Shown: positions 1-11,440, numbered from the stretch's first letter. The stretch is 64,000 nt of DNA from Myoxocephalus aenaeus (GCA_038501785.1 JBAMJR010000137.1:4808501-4872500); one strand, 5' to 3'. The notes: generated from the sequence alone by a model not told the origin. Numbers and translations: made by a program.

Positions 1-309
1 CCTAACGATTTAGCACGGGGTGAGATAAAAGACCGAAGGCGTTATACCAATATCGGATGAGGATTATCATTTCCTCCGGGATCACTAGGATAATTAGCCG
101 ACGGAGTGCCACCGAGTTAGGTGCGAGGTCTTGCCTTTCCTAACCAAACCCCCCCTCCCCTCCTTTTCCCCTGGCAAGACCACCGTTCACGCTACAGGTG
201 CAACACCTGCTCAACTGCAGTGTTATTCATGAATGTATTGTTCAAAACAAGATCAATCACATCAGGTATGGTTCATATTTCCTTTAATACCTAATTGACT
301 TGAAAGCTA
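1..309. other. unannotated left edge
   Basis: No gene or recognisable repeat family is seen. The stretch contains a C-rich run near 147-175 and is fairly CpG-rich at its start. It could be the 5' part of the neighbouring LINE or another transposon cut by the window edge. Confidence 0.3.
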
Positions 310-1763
310 AATAAGGACCACAAGGAGAAAAAGAGGGGTTTTAGATCTGGCAACAAGGAGGAGCTGAGGACTGTGCAGAGGGAGCTGAGGATGAGGATCA
401 GGGAGGGGAAAGATGTCTACAGGACGAAGATGGAGGACCAGCTGCAGCAGAATAACACCATCAGGGTCTGGAAGGGCCTCAAGGCGATTTCTGGTTTCAA
501 GGGGCCCAACCAACAGCCTGAGGGGGACCAAAAGTGGGTGAATGAGCTGAATTTATTTTTTAACAGATTTTGACCAGCCATCCCCCCACCCAGACCTCCC
601 TGCTGATGCAACCCCCATCATCTGCACCCCCTGTGGATTATTGCCCCCCCCTCCACCTCCACCTCCCCCCCTTCCACAGCACCCAGCTCCCCTTCACACC
701 TCTCATATTCAGCATTCTACAACCAGCAACCCACCCCCCACTCCAACACCTCACAGCACCCCACCTCCCAGCGTGTCCCTTAACCAGGTGAGGAAGGAAC
801 TGAGGAGGATCAAGGTGAGGAAGGCCACGGGTCCAGACGGCATCAGCTCAAGGCTCCTCAAATCCAAGACCAAGGAGCTGGTGGTGGTACATGCTCTCCT
901 CCGGTACCGGTGAGCATACAGGGACTGGACATTGAGATCGTTAAATCTTATAAGTACCTGGGTGTTCACTTGAACAATAAACTGGACTTGTCTGACCACG
1001 CACACACACTTTATAAAAAAGGGACAGAGCAGACTCTTTCTGCTGAGGAGACTGAGGTATTTTGGAGTGCAGGGAGCACTCCTGAAGACCTTCTTTGACT
1101 CTGTGGTGGCATCAGCCATCTACTATGGCGTGGTCTTCTGGTGCAGCAGCATCATGGCAGCTGACAGGAGGAGACTAAACAAGCTGGTAAAGAAGGCCAG
1201 CAGCGTGCTGGGGCATCCTCTGGATACTGTGGAGGTGGTGGGAGACAGGAGGATGATGACTAAACTCTCATCCATGATAAGCCACGCCTCCCATCCCATG
1301 CAGGACACTCTGGCAGCGCTGCACAGCTCCTTCAGTCACCGGCTGATTCACCCCCGGTGTCTGAGGGAGAGGTACCGAAAGTCCTTTCTTCCCGCTGCTG
1401 TCAGGCTGCACAACACACTGAGCTCTCAGTAAACCACTAACACTTTGACACTTTTGGACACTTGGACACTTTATTCACTGTGGACACTTTAATTGCACTC
1501 GCCTGGTGCAATATAAATACATTTAAGTACTTTTATATACTCTTATTCCGTCTGTATATTTAATTTAAAATTGCTACTGTATTCTTCTCTTACTGTTTTA
1601 CTAGTTGTTGTTTTTTACTACTGTTTTTACTACTGTTTATTGTTATTTTATTTATATTACTTGATTGTTTTTTACTATGTGTCTCTATTGTTTGCAAGGC
1701 TGCTGTAATCCTGTAATTTCCTCACTGCGGAACTAATAAAGGATTATCTTATTTTATCTTATC
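310..1763 (+). mobile_element. LINE (L2/CR1-like), internally deleted
   Basis: A non-LTR retrotransposon remnant. In order it carries the endonuclease-RT linker (QQNNTIRVWKGLKAISGF), a Pro/His-rich stretch, the start of the reverse transcriptase (KATGPDGISSRLL), then the RT end (VKSYKYLGVHLNNKLD) and the C-terminal domain ending LPAAVRLHNTLSSQ. A 3' UTR of about 330 bp follows, with repeated CACTTTGGACA-like words, and closes with AATAAAGG and a short TTATC-type tandem tail near 1750-1763. The central palm with the FADD-type catalytic motif is missing, so the copy is dead. Clade assignment is by remembered resemblance to teleost L2/CR1 elements. Confidence 0.8.
373..1432 (+). pseudogene. LINE ORF2 (reverse transcriptase) remnant
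   Basis: Broken ORF2 of the surrounding LINE. The coding pieces are 373-570 (linker), about 780-890 (RT fingers with KATGPDG), 910-1020 (thumb-side YLGVHL motif) and 1067-1432 (C-terminal domain, ending at TAA). They alternate between two forward frames, so there are at least three frame changes. An internal deletion near 895-910 joins the RT start directly to the RT end and removes the catalytic aspartates. No intact protein can be made. Confidence 0.75.
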
Positions 1764-2539
1764 AAATTCCACTCCACTGAGGTGTTAAAGAGTGAGGGTT
1801 GTTGTCCCCAACTGCTCTGGAGAAAGCTTACATGTTAGGGGAAAAAAAGAAGAGAAACGGATATTATGGTTAACTAGTTTGGAGACCCCAATAGTGCTCT
1901 GGAAGTATTTGTTTGTAGCTTTCCTATCTTCGGCATATAAAGTCCATTTGACTTTGTTAACTTTACTCAAAGGAGTCATGTCCTAGATAGGCCTGTATAG
2001 AATCACAAGCACCTGCTACCTGGAAGGGATCTGATCATTTAAACCCCTATGAAGGTCAAAATAGTGTACTCAGGCTAAATGTGACCTCTGACCTTTTGTG
2101 ATGATAGGTCAAATGAATAAAATGTACAACAAAAGCGGAAACTAATATTGCATTCAAGATGATGTCTCTCTGTCACTAGAGATAACCCATCAAAACATTC
2201 CTATCTCCCACAAAAATGACATTCCAATGTCACTAAACTGCAATCTCTACTACATTTCAGGGACATGTTTTTTCCTCTCAGATTACGGTCAAAGTGGTTT
2301 TAAATAGCCCCCCTCCCAAAGCAGGCTTCTGCATACCAGTGTTATCGGATGGGAACTTCATTTTTATGAAACAGTGCCATGGTGGTTTGTCCAACATGCT
2401 AAAGAGCTGGCAATCTGTTGCATTGGATCCCAACCCAAGTCCAGCCTGACGGTCTGCATCCCCCTACAGCTCCAGAGGTCACTCTGAAGTCACGAGACAG
2501 TAACATGGTAGCAAAGAAGTAAATATAACCAATTCATCT
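1764..2539. other. no gene seen
   Basis: Unique-looking noncoding sequence between two LINE remnants. There are only short ORFs with no recognisable domain and no clear repeat ends. Confidence 0.4.
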
Positions 2540-4020
2540 GGTTTGTGCTCTTGTAAGATTTAGTCAAACTTTGTGTATCTCAATGGCATTTGGACCACAG
2601 CATTTGAGCAACATTAGCCTAGATCATAGGAAACATTCAGGGCCTGATTGTATAGACCAGTGGTTCTTAACCTGGGTTCGATCAAACCCCAGGGGTTCGG
2701 TGAGTCACTCTCAGGGGTTTGGCAGGGGTCAAGACACACACAGTATAGCCCGGTTCACACTAGCAATGTCGGGCCGCAACACACCATTTTTCTTCTTTTC
2801 GTCACATTGATTTGCAGTAAATATTCATTGAGTTATGTTTTTGTGTGAAATTCATGTTTTGTTGATTTTGTTCTTTGAACACATTGATTTTGTGTGCAAC
2901 TGATGAATGGCTCATTTTGTGCACTAACAAAATATATACCTATGTTTTGAAGAAATCATTTCATTTTTCCAATTATGAAGGGTTCGGTGAATGCACTGAT
3001 GAAGCTTGCAGGGTTCAGTACCTCCAATAAGGTTAAGAACCACTGGTATAGACCCTTACTTTTTGAAATGGGCTGCTGATTTTGTTGCAGAGCCACTTTT
3101 TTATCTGACAATGAAAAATAACGAAATACCAATGAAATGGAAGTCTGCCTTTGTTCTCCCACTGTTTAAAGGTGGTGACCCAGCTATTTTAAATAACTAT
3201 AGGCCAATATCTAATGTATCTGTACTTGCTAAAATTCTTGAAACTCTTGTGAGCAAACAACTTAAGGAGTTCTTGTACACCAATGCCATTTTATCAACAG
3301 TCAGGCTTTAGGAAAAAACATAGCACTATTTCAGCTGCACTGAAAGTGGTAAATTACATGTGTGTTGCTCTTGACAAGAAGCAGCACTGTGCGTCACTGT
3401 TTATTTATCTGTCCAAAGCATTTGACACAGTTGACCATGATGTTTTAAGGCTGAGGCGCCTCAACTCAGGGCTCTCAGAGCAAGCTACCTTGAGAATAGG
3501 TCTCAGTGCATCAGATATGAGGGTCTATTCTCTGATATTGCTACCGTCTGTAAAGGTGTGCCACAAGGATCTGTATTAGGTCCACTTTTATTTACTATTT
3601 ATATAAATAATCTGGGCCAAAATGTGGTGGACGCTAACTGTCACTTCTATGCTGATGACACTGTGATATATTGCTGTGCGTCAACTCTTGTGCAGGCAAT
3701 TGATCTCCTGCAAAATGCTTTTAATGTTGTTCAAAATACCCTTTTTCAACTGAAACTTGTTCTAAATACAGATAAGACAAAACGTATGTTGTTTTCGAAC
3801 AGTCAGAGTAGGCCACCGAATATCCCTTCGGTGGTCACTCTTGAAGGAAGTGAAATAGTGGTCGTTGACTCTTATAAATATCTGGGTATTCTGATTGATG
3901 ACTCCCTCACTTTTCAGCCACATGTACAGGTGAAAAAGTTGAGGTTAAAACTGGATTTTTATTTTTTAAATAAGCTGTGCTTTTCAAAAAATGTAAAAAG
4001 GCGATTAGTTGCTGAATTGT
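2540..4020 (+). mobile_element. LINE remnant, RT domain split by a MITE
   Basis: A second non-LTR retrotransposon, of a different lineage from the one at 310. It is truncated at both ends and carries most of the reverse transcriptase. Its ORF is interrupted by a 388-bp hAT-type MITE (2658-3045). The 3' end is lost at about 4020, where a long-inverted-repeat element begins. Confidence 0.8.
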
Positions 4021-4022
4021 AA
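2571..4022 (+). pseudogene. LINE reverse transcriptase pseudogene
   Basis: RT motifs appear in order: HSGPDCID before the MITE, then PYFLKWAADFVAEPLFYL after it, VLPLFKGGDPAILNNYRPIS, SGFRKKHSTISAALK, SKAFDTVDHDVL, PQGSVLGPLLFTIYINNL, the catalytic FYADDT motif, and SYKYLGILIDDSLTFQPHV. The YADD catalytic aspartates survive. The MITE, a frame change near 3290-3300 and another near 3550-3570 break the frame. The C-terminal domain is missing after about 4020. The reading frame matches on both sides of the MITE once one target-duplication copy is discounted, so the MITE landed in an already coding-like copy. Confidence 0.8.
2658..3045. mobile_element. hAT-type MITE with 8-bp target duplication
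   Basis: The ends are terminal inverted repeats: CAGTGGTTCTTAACCT at 2658 and the complement AAGGTTAAGAACCACTG ending at 3045. The flanks are a perfect 8-bp duplication GTATAGAC (2650-2657 and 3046-3053). The 388-bp body has no coding capacity. TIRs starting CAGTG and an 8-bp duplication are typical of hAT-superfamily nonautonomous elements. Confidence 0.88.
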
Positions 4023-5125
4023 AACATCACAGCCCTGTTTAGTTATGTCCACTTACTACTTCTCTTTAACTCAAAGAGCTCTGACAAGTTTTAGATTTTG
4101 AACTTAACTGTTCAAGTTAAAACTATGACTTTTTTAGATTTGTTAGTGTTAATTGAACTTGGCTCTTTAAGTTATCAGTAAAAAAAAAAAAGAGAAGAGA
4201 TTGAAAAAGGCACGAGTGAGGGTTTAAAAAAGCAAATGCTGTCATGTTTGTGTTTTAGATAAACTGTATTTTTTAAACCATGGCCAGGTTGAAGCCTGGC
4301 CATAATCTACTGGTTAAACACTGCAGATAAGTCATATACATAAATTCCAATAAAAATATAGGCATTTTGTCAGGCATGTGCACAGATAGACCCCTAGTGG
4401 TGCTCAAGCACATGCCCGTTTGCCCTGGATGAGAAAAGTGCCCCTTCTGCTGGAGCCCAATTTTTTTCTTCATTCATCAGTATTTAAGAATAAAAATTAC
4501 TCTCTCTGTCATCAATTCCCCCCAAATGTGTTTTGATATCTGACGGGGCATTTATTTGAGTTCTTGTGAGAATTTCGCCCCGACATGCTCCGCGGCGCTC
4601 ACAAGCCCCTCTACATTAATTACATTGTATCAACTGCAGGACGGATAAAATAGGTCAATCATTTGTCTTAGAAGAAGTTCATGGGCAAAACTATTGCCCA
4701 TGGACCTAAGTAGTGAGGGACTAATGAGGGAATGGGCTGCAGGTGAGACGGGCATGAGGACCAGGTGAAGGGAATGAGGGATGATCAGGTGTGAGGCAGG
4801 ATCTGAAATGACATGAGAGTTAGGGACACAGGCAGACCGGATGAAAACAACTATTAAGGGGGAAGGTGTGGAGCTGAACCGTGACATTTTCAGTCTTTTC
4901 TTTTTTTACTAATAACTTAAAGAGCCAAGTTCAATTAACACTAACACATCTCAAAAAGTCAACACAAGGCATTATTGTAAGTTTAACTAAGTTTTAACTT
5001 GAACAGGTAAGCGGTGTGCGCCGAACATCCCGTCATGCGTGTATTTATGTATACGATATCAGATGGCAGGCCTGGGTAGGAAATGCACGGCCCGCCACTG
5101 CTAAACAGGGCTGTGATGTTTTACA
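4018..5125. mobile_element. nonautonomous DNA element with long inverted repeats
   Basis: A 25-bp perfect inverted repeat bounds the segment (4018-4042 against 5101-5125, starting TGTAAAACATCACAGCCC). Further inside, a second pair of arms matches (about 4085-4190 against 4900-5012, sharing TTAATTGAACTTGGCTCTTT). The middle has a short hairpin at 4279-4305 (ATGGCCAGG and its complement). The right part also contains a hAT-like end (GGCCCGCCACTG at 5089-5100), so the structure is composite. No transposase ORF or clear target duplication was found, and the superfamily is unknown. Confidence 0.6.
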
Positions 5126-7146
5126 GTGAGTGGAAGGAAAATGGCTCTTGCTTCTAAGCTTCTTGTGGTCTGCTGGTAACTGAGGCAATTGTACTGAAAC
5201 AAAACCCTCTCTTTTCTAAACATCTTTCTCCTGTGTAGCCTACAATGCCTTGTTCATCTTCTATTGCTATTGCCTGTGGTTTCAGCATTCATCATTAAAG
5301 GAGTGTGGAGCTGTTAGTAGTCCAAATTGAGTATCTAAGAATAGAGGGTGTCACGTGATTCAAATCAGAAATAGCTTTGAGGCAAATGTGTACCTAAATA
5401 AAATTGTTGTAATTTGACTTGATTTATTTTTGCATTGGAAATAAATGCTAAATAAGCTCTAGAATATGACACCAAGCCTAATTCTTATTGGAACAACATT
5501 GTTCTTAATACAAATTCAGTTAAAAGCAAGTATTACACAATATATTGTAATATTCTAAGCACTTATCATGGGAAAAGCCCTTTGCAACATGCTTTGTATG
5601 TCTATCTCTGGGTGACTTTACCTGATTAACGAACACTTGATTTCAGGGAGAGAAAACACCCCTATTTTGGGTATATTGTACTTGTTAGCTCAGTACCAGT
5701 TCAGTGCTCTGCTGGGTTTAGTCTTTTTTCCTTTGTTCTACCTCTCATATTTCTGTCTGCTGCCTCTCTCGTGATATCACCTCGGACATATTTTTCTTTT
5801 TCTGTATCTGTGTAAAGCAGATTGTCTTCCAGCATAGCCTCACTGGTTCTATTTCATGGCAAGTGTGGAATCTGTTTAATCTATTGCATATACAAAGCCT
5901 TCATTCCTGAAAACTGATGCTCTCTTTGTGTATCAGACATAAGACACACTGCTGTTCCAGGCTTCTCATTGCATCAGCTCTCTTCCTCACCCTCACTTTT
6001 TCCTCACACAATCTTTGTGAATATGTATTAGCCTGTCACAGTGCCTTCTCTGAGCTCAAAACAACGCATTCATCAACACCACTTGAGCCATGCTTTAATC
6101 CTCCAGGGGTTTTCAGTGACGTGATTGCGTAATTTCTTCACAAAGATTGGCTCAGTGTGAGAGATGTTGTTTTATTTCAAACTAATAGAGAGGTTCATGA
6201 GCACTCACATATTCCAGGTACTTTAAAAGCTATTATATCACAATCAACTTCATCATTGTTAGAGGCATTAAAGCACTCCAACTGAGCAAGTGCACAACAG
6301 CCTTGGAAATAATGAGCTGTATTTTTTACAGCATATATGCCTCAGACATGCACAAGTCAAAGTATGAACTGCACAACAAACAGGTGGGCAAACACATTTT
6401 AGAGCATATATGATTTTATATGTCATTGTTAAACTTAGACACTCAATATAGTGTAATTCATGTCTTTCCATATTCAGACCAGATCAAGACATTCACAGTG
6501 CACAAACTATTTTTTATTTTAAGAGTGTCATTACATCTTCTTCCAAACTCACAGATTATCAGAAATCCATACCCAGGAAGACAACCTTTGACATATCTCA
6601 CCCAGAAAGCCACTTCTGTTGTATTCTTTGGAGGTCTACATTATGTTGTGAGATGCTCTAAAGGCATGTGAAGTCTGCTCCTCTCTGGAAAAAAAAGCAT
6701 AATCTTTTTGGGATTGCAAGCTTTTCTTTTTTTTAATTATTTTGTATAAAGTAATTTGACAAAGTGTAATGCAATGTATTCAAAAATGAGAAATGTTCTA
6801 TTGATCTTCTCCCGATGAATAAAAAAGAAAGGATTTGACAGTTGACACAGGATATGAATGAAATTATTATTATGGTGCAGTGAAATGAAAATACTTTCAG
6901 TGAAGTGTTTGTGATGTTTTGTTGTGCCGTGAGCCATTGACAATTGGATCAAAGGTATTTAACAAGTCACAAACCAAATACGTATGTATGGTTAATATGC
7001 ACAATATAGGATCTGAAATATGTTTGACTGCAGAGGAAATTTACATTGTTCAACTGCAGAGCTGTGCTTTATAATACTAATTTCCATATGCTACGTTCTG
7101 TTTATATAATTCTAAATATAAATAAACCAAAGTTCAAAATCCGCTG
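5126..7146. other. intergenic, no gene seen
   Basis: AT-rich noncoding sequence with scattered stop codons in all frames and no recognisable exon, RNA gene or full repeat. Confidence 0.45.
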
Positions 7147-7552
7147 TGTCACAACCCGGCTGCAACAAAACAGGGAGACAGACGAGCAGCTGCCGATAAA
7201 AAGCTATTTATTTTAACAATAACAAAAGTAAAACTAACGGTAAGGAAACAAAGGTACAAATCAAAAGACAACCAGTGTCAGCGACACACCGGATGCCCTC
7301 CCCCAGCGAGAGTGAGCCAAATGCAGAGGCCTTTTTATGGCCAGGCCACACCGGCTCAGCTGTGGCTCGTCTCGGCTGACGACCCGCCAATCAGCACCTG
7401 TAAAGAGGATTGAAACAGTGACACCTAGGGCATGGGAGGAGGGTCGTCACACCACACCCCATAAAAACAAGGTTCCCATCAATCAAGCCACAGTTTCAAT
7501 GGGGCTAGTGAAGGCTCATAATGGTTGGACATTACACTAACTCTGCCATGAC
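7147..7552. repeat. possible solo LTR or dispersed repeat
   Basis: A GC-richer block starts TGTCACAACCCGG and ends GCCATGACA, giving the TG..CA ends and inverted TGTCA/TGACA typical of an LTR. It holds A-rich sequence near 7195-7250 and the word GTCGTCACACC near 7443. The length of about 406 bp suits a solo LTR. No target duplication was recognised, so this is a tentative call. Confidence 0.4.
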
Positions 7553-8884
7553 ACTTGTTTATTCAGAGTTGCTAAACAAAACATGCCACTGACTCTTTTA
7601 TACAAGAACAAGTTCAACAGTTCATATAATGTTATCGACATTGATATCATTCAACAAGATGATATCTTGTATGTATATGTCTTGTTTCTTCTCATACAAA
7701 GTCCTTGGGTTCAACTAGATTGGATTTTGAGTATCATAATTATGTTTTTGTTATAATTATATAAATAATCTAACTATAATTATAACTATAATTCTTCATT
7801 TAATGTTTTAAAACAATGCAGAGATTTCTAAGGGCTACAGCTTCGTCATCACATTAAAAACACAAGCAGTCGTTGATAATCAAATGAAGGAATAAGTTAG
7901 TAGAAGACAGAAGAACATACAAGGGCAACTAAAGCAAACAGGCTCTAATGGCACACTGTGTTCTGTTCATCTCAAAAAACGTTACACTATTTTGGAACAG
8001 TTTTGTTAAGATTTCAACAGCACTGGCAATAACAAAGCGTCTATAGTGGAAATACTGAATACAACGTTAAAAATAAATAAAACATTTGAAATGTAAAAGC
8101 TATAATAATGGGTTTACCATAAATCAATACATAAAATGTAACCAATGAACATAATAAAATGTGGGTTAAAATGTGTGATTTCATATTTAATCTTAAAAGT
8201 CAATACAGGGTTTAAACTGTCAGGAGGATGTTCCTGACTTTAGGAACATCTGTACCCAAGAGGTTCCCATGCATTTTCCTGATTCTAGATATCAATTCAG
8301 TATACGTTTTTTATCAATGTTTTAATTTCTTTTAGTAAACATTAATCCATTTTTGATCAGGAGCTCATGATATGTGGCAAGCATATTATTCATAAATAAT
8401 ATATTTGCATTAAGTCCTCCTGAAAGCCGCTGAAAAATATATTCACAAACAAATGAATGATTTCTATGTTTAAACTGTTTAGCAAAATGCTGATTAAAGA
8501 TGTTGAAAGTCTTGTGTCTGATTCTTTCCTGCTTAAAAGGTATAGTAAATATTCAATATAGTTCGCAAACACCATGTCTTTCATGCTTACATTACTATAT
8601 TGCTATATCATCCTCTGAGGTAAAAATGTGTCTAGTTTCTAAAGTTTCTAAGGTGTTACTTTGATTTAGTTTTTCTATACATTTTGTTTTTCTCCTCCTT
8701 GTGTCCACAGCTGCAGCTGCTCCAGCCCTTCTTCCCAGGACCTGTTGCATTTAGCACCAGCTTCCTACTGCCATCTACTCTTTTGGAGGTGCAGCACAGA
8801 TTATCAGTATACACAGCAAAAGGAAATTCCATTTTATCGTGATATTTTTGTTTTAAAACACTTATTTGTCACAACATTGTTCTT
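7553..8884. other. intergenic, no gene seen
   Basis: AT-rich sequence with no supported coding exon. A short hairpin lies near 8228-8251 (GATGTTCCT and its complement around a small loop), of no known role. Confidence 0.4.
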
Positions 8885-9012
8885 GGGGGGAGTTTATCCT
8901 GAACCGATGTGAGTTCCCGGGACAGAAGATGTTGTGTACAGATTGTAAAGCCATCTGAGGCCAATTTGTAATTTGTGATTTTGGGCTGAACTAAATACAT
9001 TGAATTGAACAT
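8885..9012 (+). repeat. dispersed retroelement 3' tail
   Basis: Contains the phrase TGTACAGATTGTAAAGCC followed by CTGAGG and a TTGAATTGAA-type end, which resembles the 3' end of a common teleost retroelement. Only the tail is present, with no coding part. Family identity is from memory and uncertain. Confidence 0.4.
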
Positions 9013-9440
9013 AACCTGTCATACTCTTATTATTTTACAATACGGTTTGAAACACTGTGACAGAATAATGAAGATCTCACAAGGCCAATGAAACATGACA
9101 GATTATCCAACGTCATGTATTGAGAGTGATACACTGTTGTGTACGTGCATGCACAACAGCAACACAAGGCAAACATTGCAGTAGTGACACTAATTATATT
9201 TTTGTAGCAATTTTCTTGAAAAGTCGCAAATGTTTTAAATGAAGATGACAACATAAACAAAAGAAATTTAAAATAATCAAACATATTAGACACATTGTAC
9301 CCTATTCATTTAATGATTTGTCATGACAAGCAGCAACAAATCTCTTCCTCCTTTTTGTTTACATCAAGGTTGCTTTTTCTTTTTTTTGTATTTGCATAAC
9401 TCTGGAATATCCGTAATGTGCAACCTGCCCTCAAATAGAT

Positions 9441-9497
9441 GGGAATGTCCACCATTGTGAAATCGTACAACCAGCTTGTTTCAGAATGGAATATAAG
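9441..9497 (+). promoter_or_regulatory. saa promoter: NF-kB-like, C/EBP-like, TATA
   Basis: Three motifs stand in the expected order and spacing: GGGAATGTCC (9441-9450, NF-kB-like), ATTGTGAAAT (9454-9463, C/EBP-like) and TATAAG (9492-9497). A start site about 25-30 bp after the TATA would lie near 9520. That puts the kB/C/EBP pair about 60-80 bp upstream, as in the cytokine-responsive promoters of mammalian acute-phase SAA genes. Motif identity is seen directly; IL-1/IL-6-type induction is inferred. Confidence 0.65.
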
Positions 9498-9516
9498 TCA
9501 GTCAGATCAGGAGAGT

Positions 9517-9590
9517 CTTCACTGATATGGTACTCTTGAATCTTCTAAGACCTACTCTTAACTCTGCAGGAACGACAAAGGTAGTTCGAA
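9517..9590 (+). other. saa: saa noncoding first exon (5' UTR)
   Basis: Predicted from the TATA box to the splice donor CAAAG|GTAGTT at 9590/9591. The next acceptor, TTTGTTTCAG, ends at 9676, giving an 86-bp intron. A noncoding first exon followed by three coding exons is the standard SAA gene layout. The transcription start is estimated. Confidence 0.55.
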
Positions 9591-9688
9591 AGACCTGAAG
9601 AATATAAATGTATGTATATTATTTTGTGTTTAAAGGTGAGCTATATGTCATTTGTTTTTGTTTGTTTTTGTTTCAGACATCTATAACC

Positions 9689-11400
9689 ATGAAGTTGCTT
9701 CTGGCAGGGATTGTTCTGATCTTAATTGTGGAAGCCAATGCCCAGTGGTACAACTTTCCTGCTGAAGCCTTCCACGGTTAGAAATATTACCCTTTTCACA
9801 TCGCCACAAGGACAATGTGTTTGGTTGTATTCCATATATCCAGGATTACATGTTTTATTAACTGCCTGCTGTCCTGATCAGGAGCTTGTGATATGTATCA
9901 AGCATACACTGATATGAAGGATGCCAACTGGAAAGGATCGGACCATTACTTTCATGCCAGAGGAAACTCTGATGCTGCCAAGAGAGGAGAAGGGGGCAAA
10001 TGGGCAGCTGAGGTTATCAGGTGAGGAGTGAGAATACACATAATGTTGTTATTTCTATGCAGAAGGAAAACAGATCTTTGTATCAAACATTGTATCAATT
10101 ATAATAATATCACCCGATTAAGCAATCTGCAGGCCTACCTTAATGAGGCTCCAACTCATTATTACTGAGGGGTATTAGCACACCTCTCTTAAATACATTT
10201 GTTTTATTTATTTTTTTATTTTAATATTATTAACTATAGTAACATCTATGGTGTTACGGGTCAATTTCAACCCATGTATATTTACTTAAAGAAAAAGGTT
10301 AAAAAGTATTTTTTTCAGCAATATAACTTTAATGCAAACACAAAATAAAAAGCAAAACAAGTCATAACACAACATATAGATTTGCAAGGTAAAAAACAAC
10401 AACCATCAATTAAGCAAATCTTATTTTTAGAACTGGGTCGAAACCGACCCTAACAACACAAAGGTCATAATTTCAACCAGAGCATTTTATAATTTAGTGA
10501 AACATTTTTTATTTTGTTTTATTTTGTTGAAATAGAGGTTCCTGACAAAGTCAAAAAGCCTTGATTCAATAAACATATTTGATGTGGTTCTTTTATGCAT
10601 TTAAAACCTAAAACGGGTCGGTGCCGACCCTAACACAAGAGGAAGGCTAAAGGAGTAATATTTCATCATTTTGGAGCGTAATTACTAGCCGTAGCCAGTA
10701 GACTAGGAGCAAATATTCAGAATAAAATCTATTGGAGTAAAACAGCGTGACCACTCCCACTACAGTTCCTTAAATTACGTTTCCGTTTATTTCGAATGGA
10801 ATCCAATTCTATATATAATCCTATTTAGAATTGAATCTAATTCTATATAGATAGATATAATATACAATTCTAGTAAATATATCATCATTTTTAGACTGGG
10901 ACTGGGAATTTAGACTGGGACCAAACAAGTATTTTTTCAATTTGAGTAAAATTTCCTTTGACACATGTAGGTTCAGACTTCCACAACCTAATCTTTGTTC
11001 ACTATATACCCTTCAACAGTGTCATTGCAATGATCTGCATTCCTGCCTCAGACAATTTAACCTGTTTAGACCTTGCTCAGAAAACCGCAGCCTTGCTTTT
11101 ACTGAAGTTGTTTTATTCATAATTTATTGTATATATTATGCCGCATTAATCTAAAGGGTTTCTGATCATGGGCCTTTTACAGCACTTTTTAAAGAGGTTT
11201 CGAAAAGTACTTGTTCTGTCATCTGCTCATGGTGATATTTGTGTCTATTGTTTCATTTCAGTAATGCCAGAGAGTGGATTCAGGAAAGAACAGGTCAAGG
11301 TGCTGAGGATACTGCTGCTGATCAAAGGGCAAATGCACATGGGCGCAATGGAGGAGATCCCAACGATTACAGGCCACGAGGACTTCCTGAAGAATATTAG
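9689..11400 (+). CDS. saa: serum amyloid A (acute-phase apolipoprotein)
   Basis: The coding exons are 9689-9776, 9882-10020 and 11262-11400, joined at GT..AG sites (366 nt, 121 residues plus TAG). SAA is a small secreted acute-phase protein that binds HDL, retinol and lipids. Residues 1-18 (MKLLLAGIVLILIVEANA) form a clear signal peptide, and the mature chain begins QWYNFPAEAFHGACDMYQAY. The family core GSDHYFHARGNSDAAKRG then GEGGKWAAEVISNAREW is present. The C-terminus carries ADQRANAHGRNGGDPNDYRP and ends LPEEY. The length fits fish SAA. The usual Tyr in ARGNY is Ser here. Splice phases are 1 and 2. The upstream NF-kB/C/EBP pair fits acute-phase induction. A MITE sits in the last intron. 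No second saa copy is visible. Confidence 0.94.
10251..10636. mobile_element. MITE in the last saa intron
   Basis: The ends are inverted: GTGTTACGGGTC at 10251 and GACCCTAACAC ending at 10636. Additional GGGTCG..CGACCC words occur near 10435-10450 and 10616-10630. The body is AT-rich and noncoding. The target duplication is not clear and the superfamily is uncertain. Confidence 0.5.
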
Positions 11401-11422
11401 TATGAAAGCCATTGACATCAAT

Positions 11423-11434
11423 CAATAATAAAAC
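11423..11434 (+). terminator. saa: saa polyadenylation signal
   Basis: AATAAA occurs about 27 bases after the saa stop codon, in the context CAATAATAAAAC. No other close signal precedes it, so the 3' UTR is probably very short. Confidence 0.6.
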
Positions 11435-11440
11435 AAACAA

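Noticed and set aside
8701..8800. Possible exon after CTTGTGTCCACAG
   Set aside because: The acceptor is fair, but no open conserved frame or convincing donor follows.
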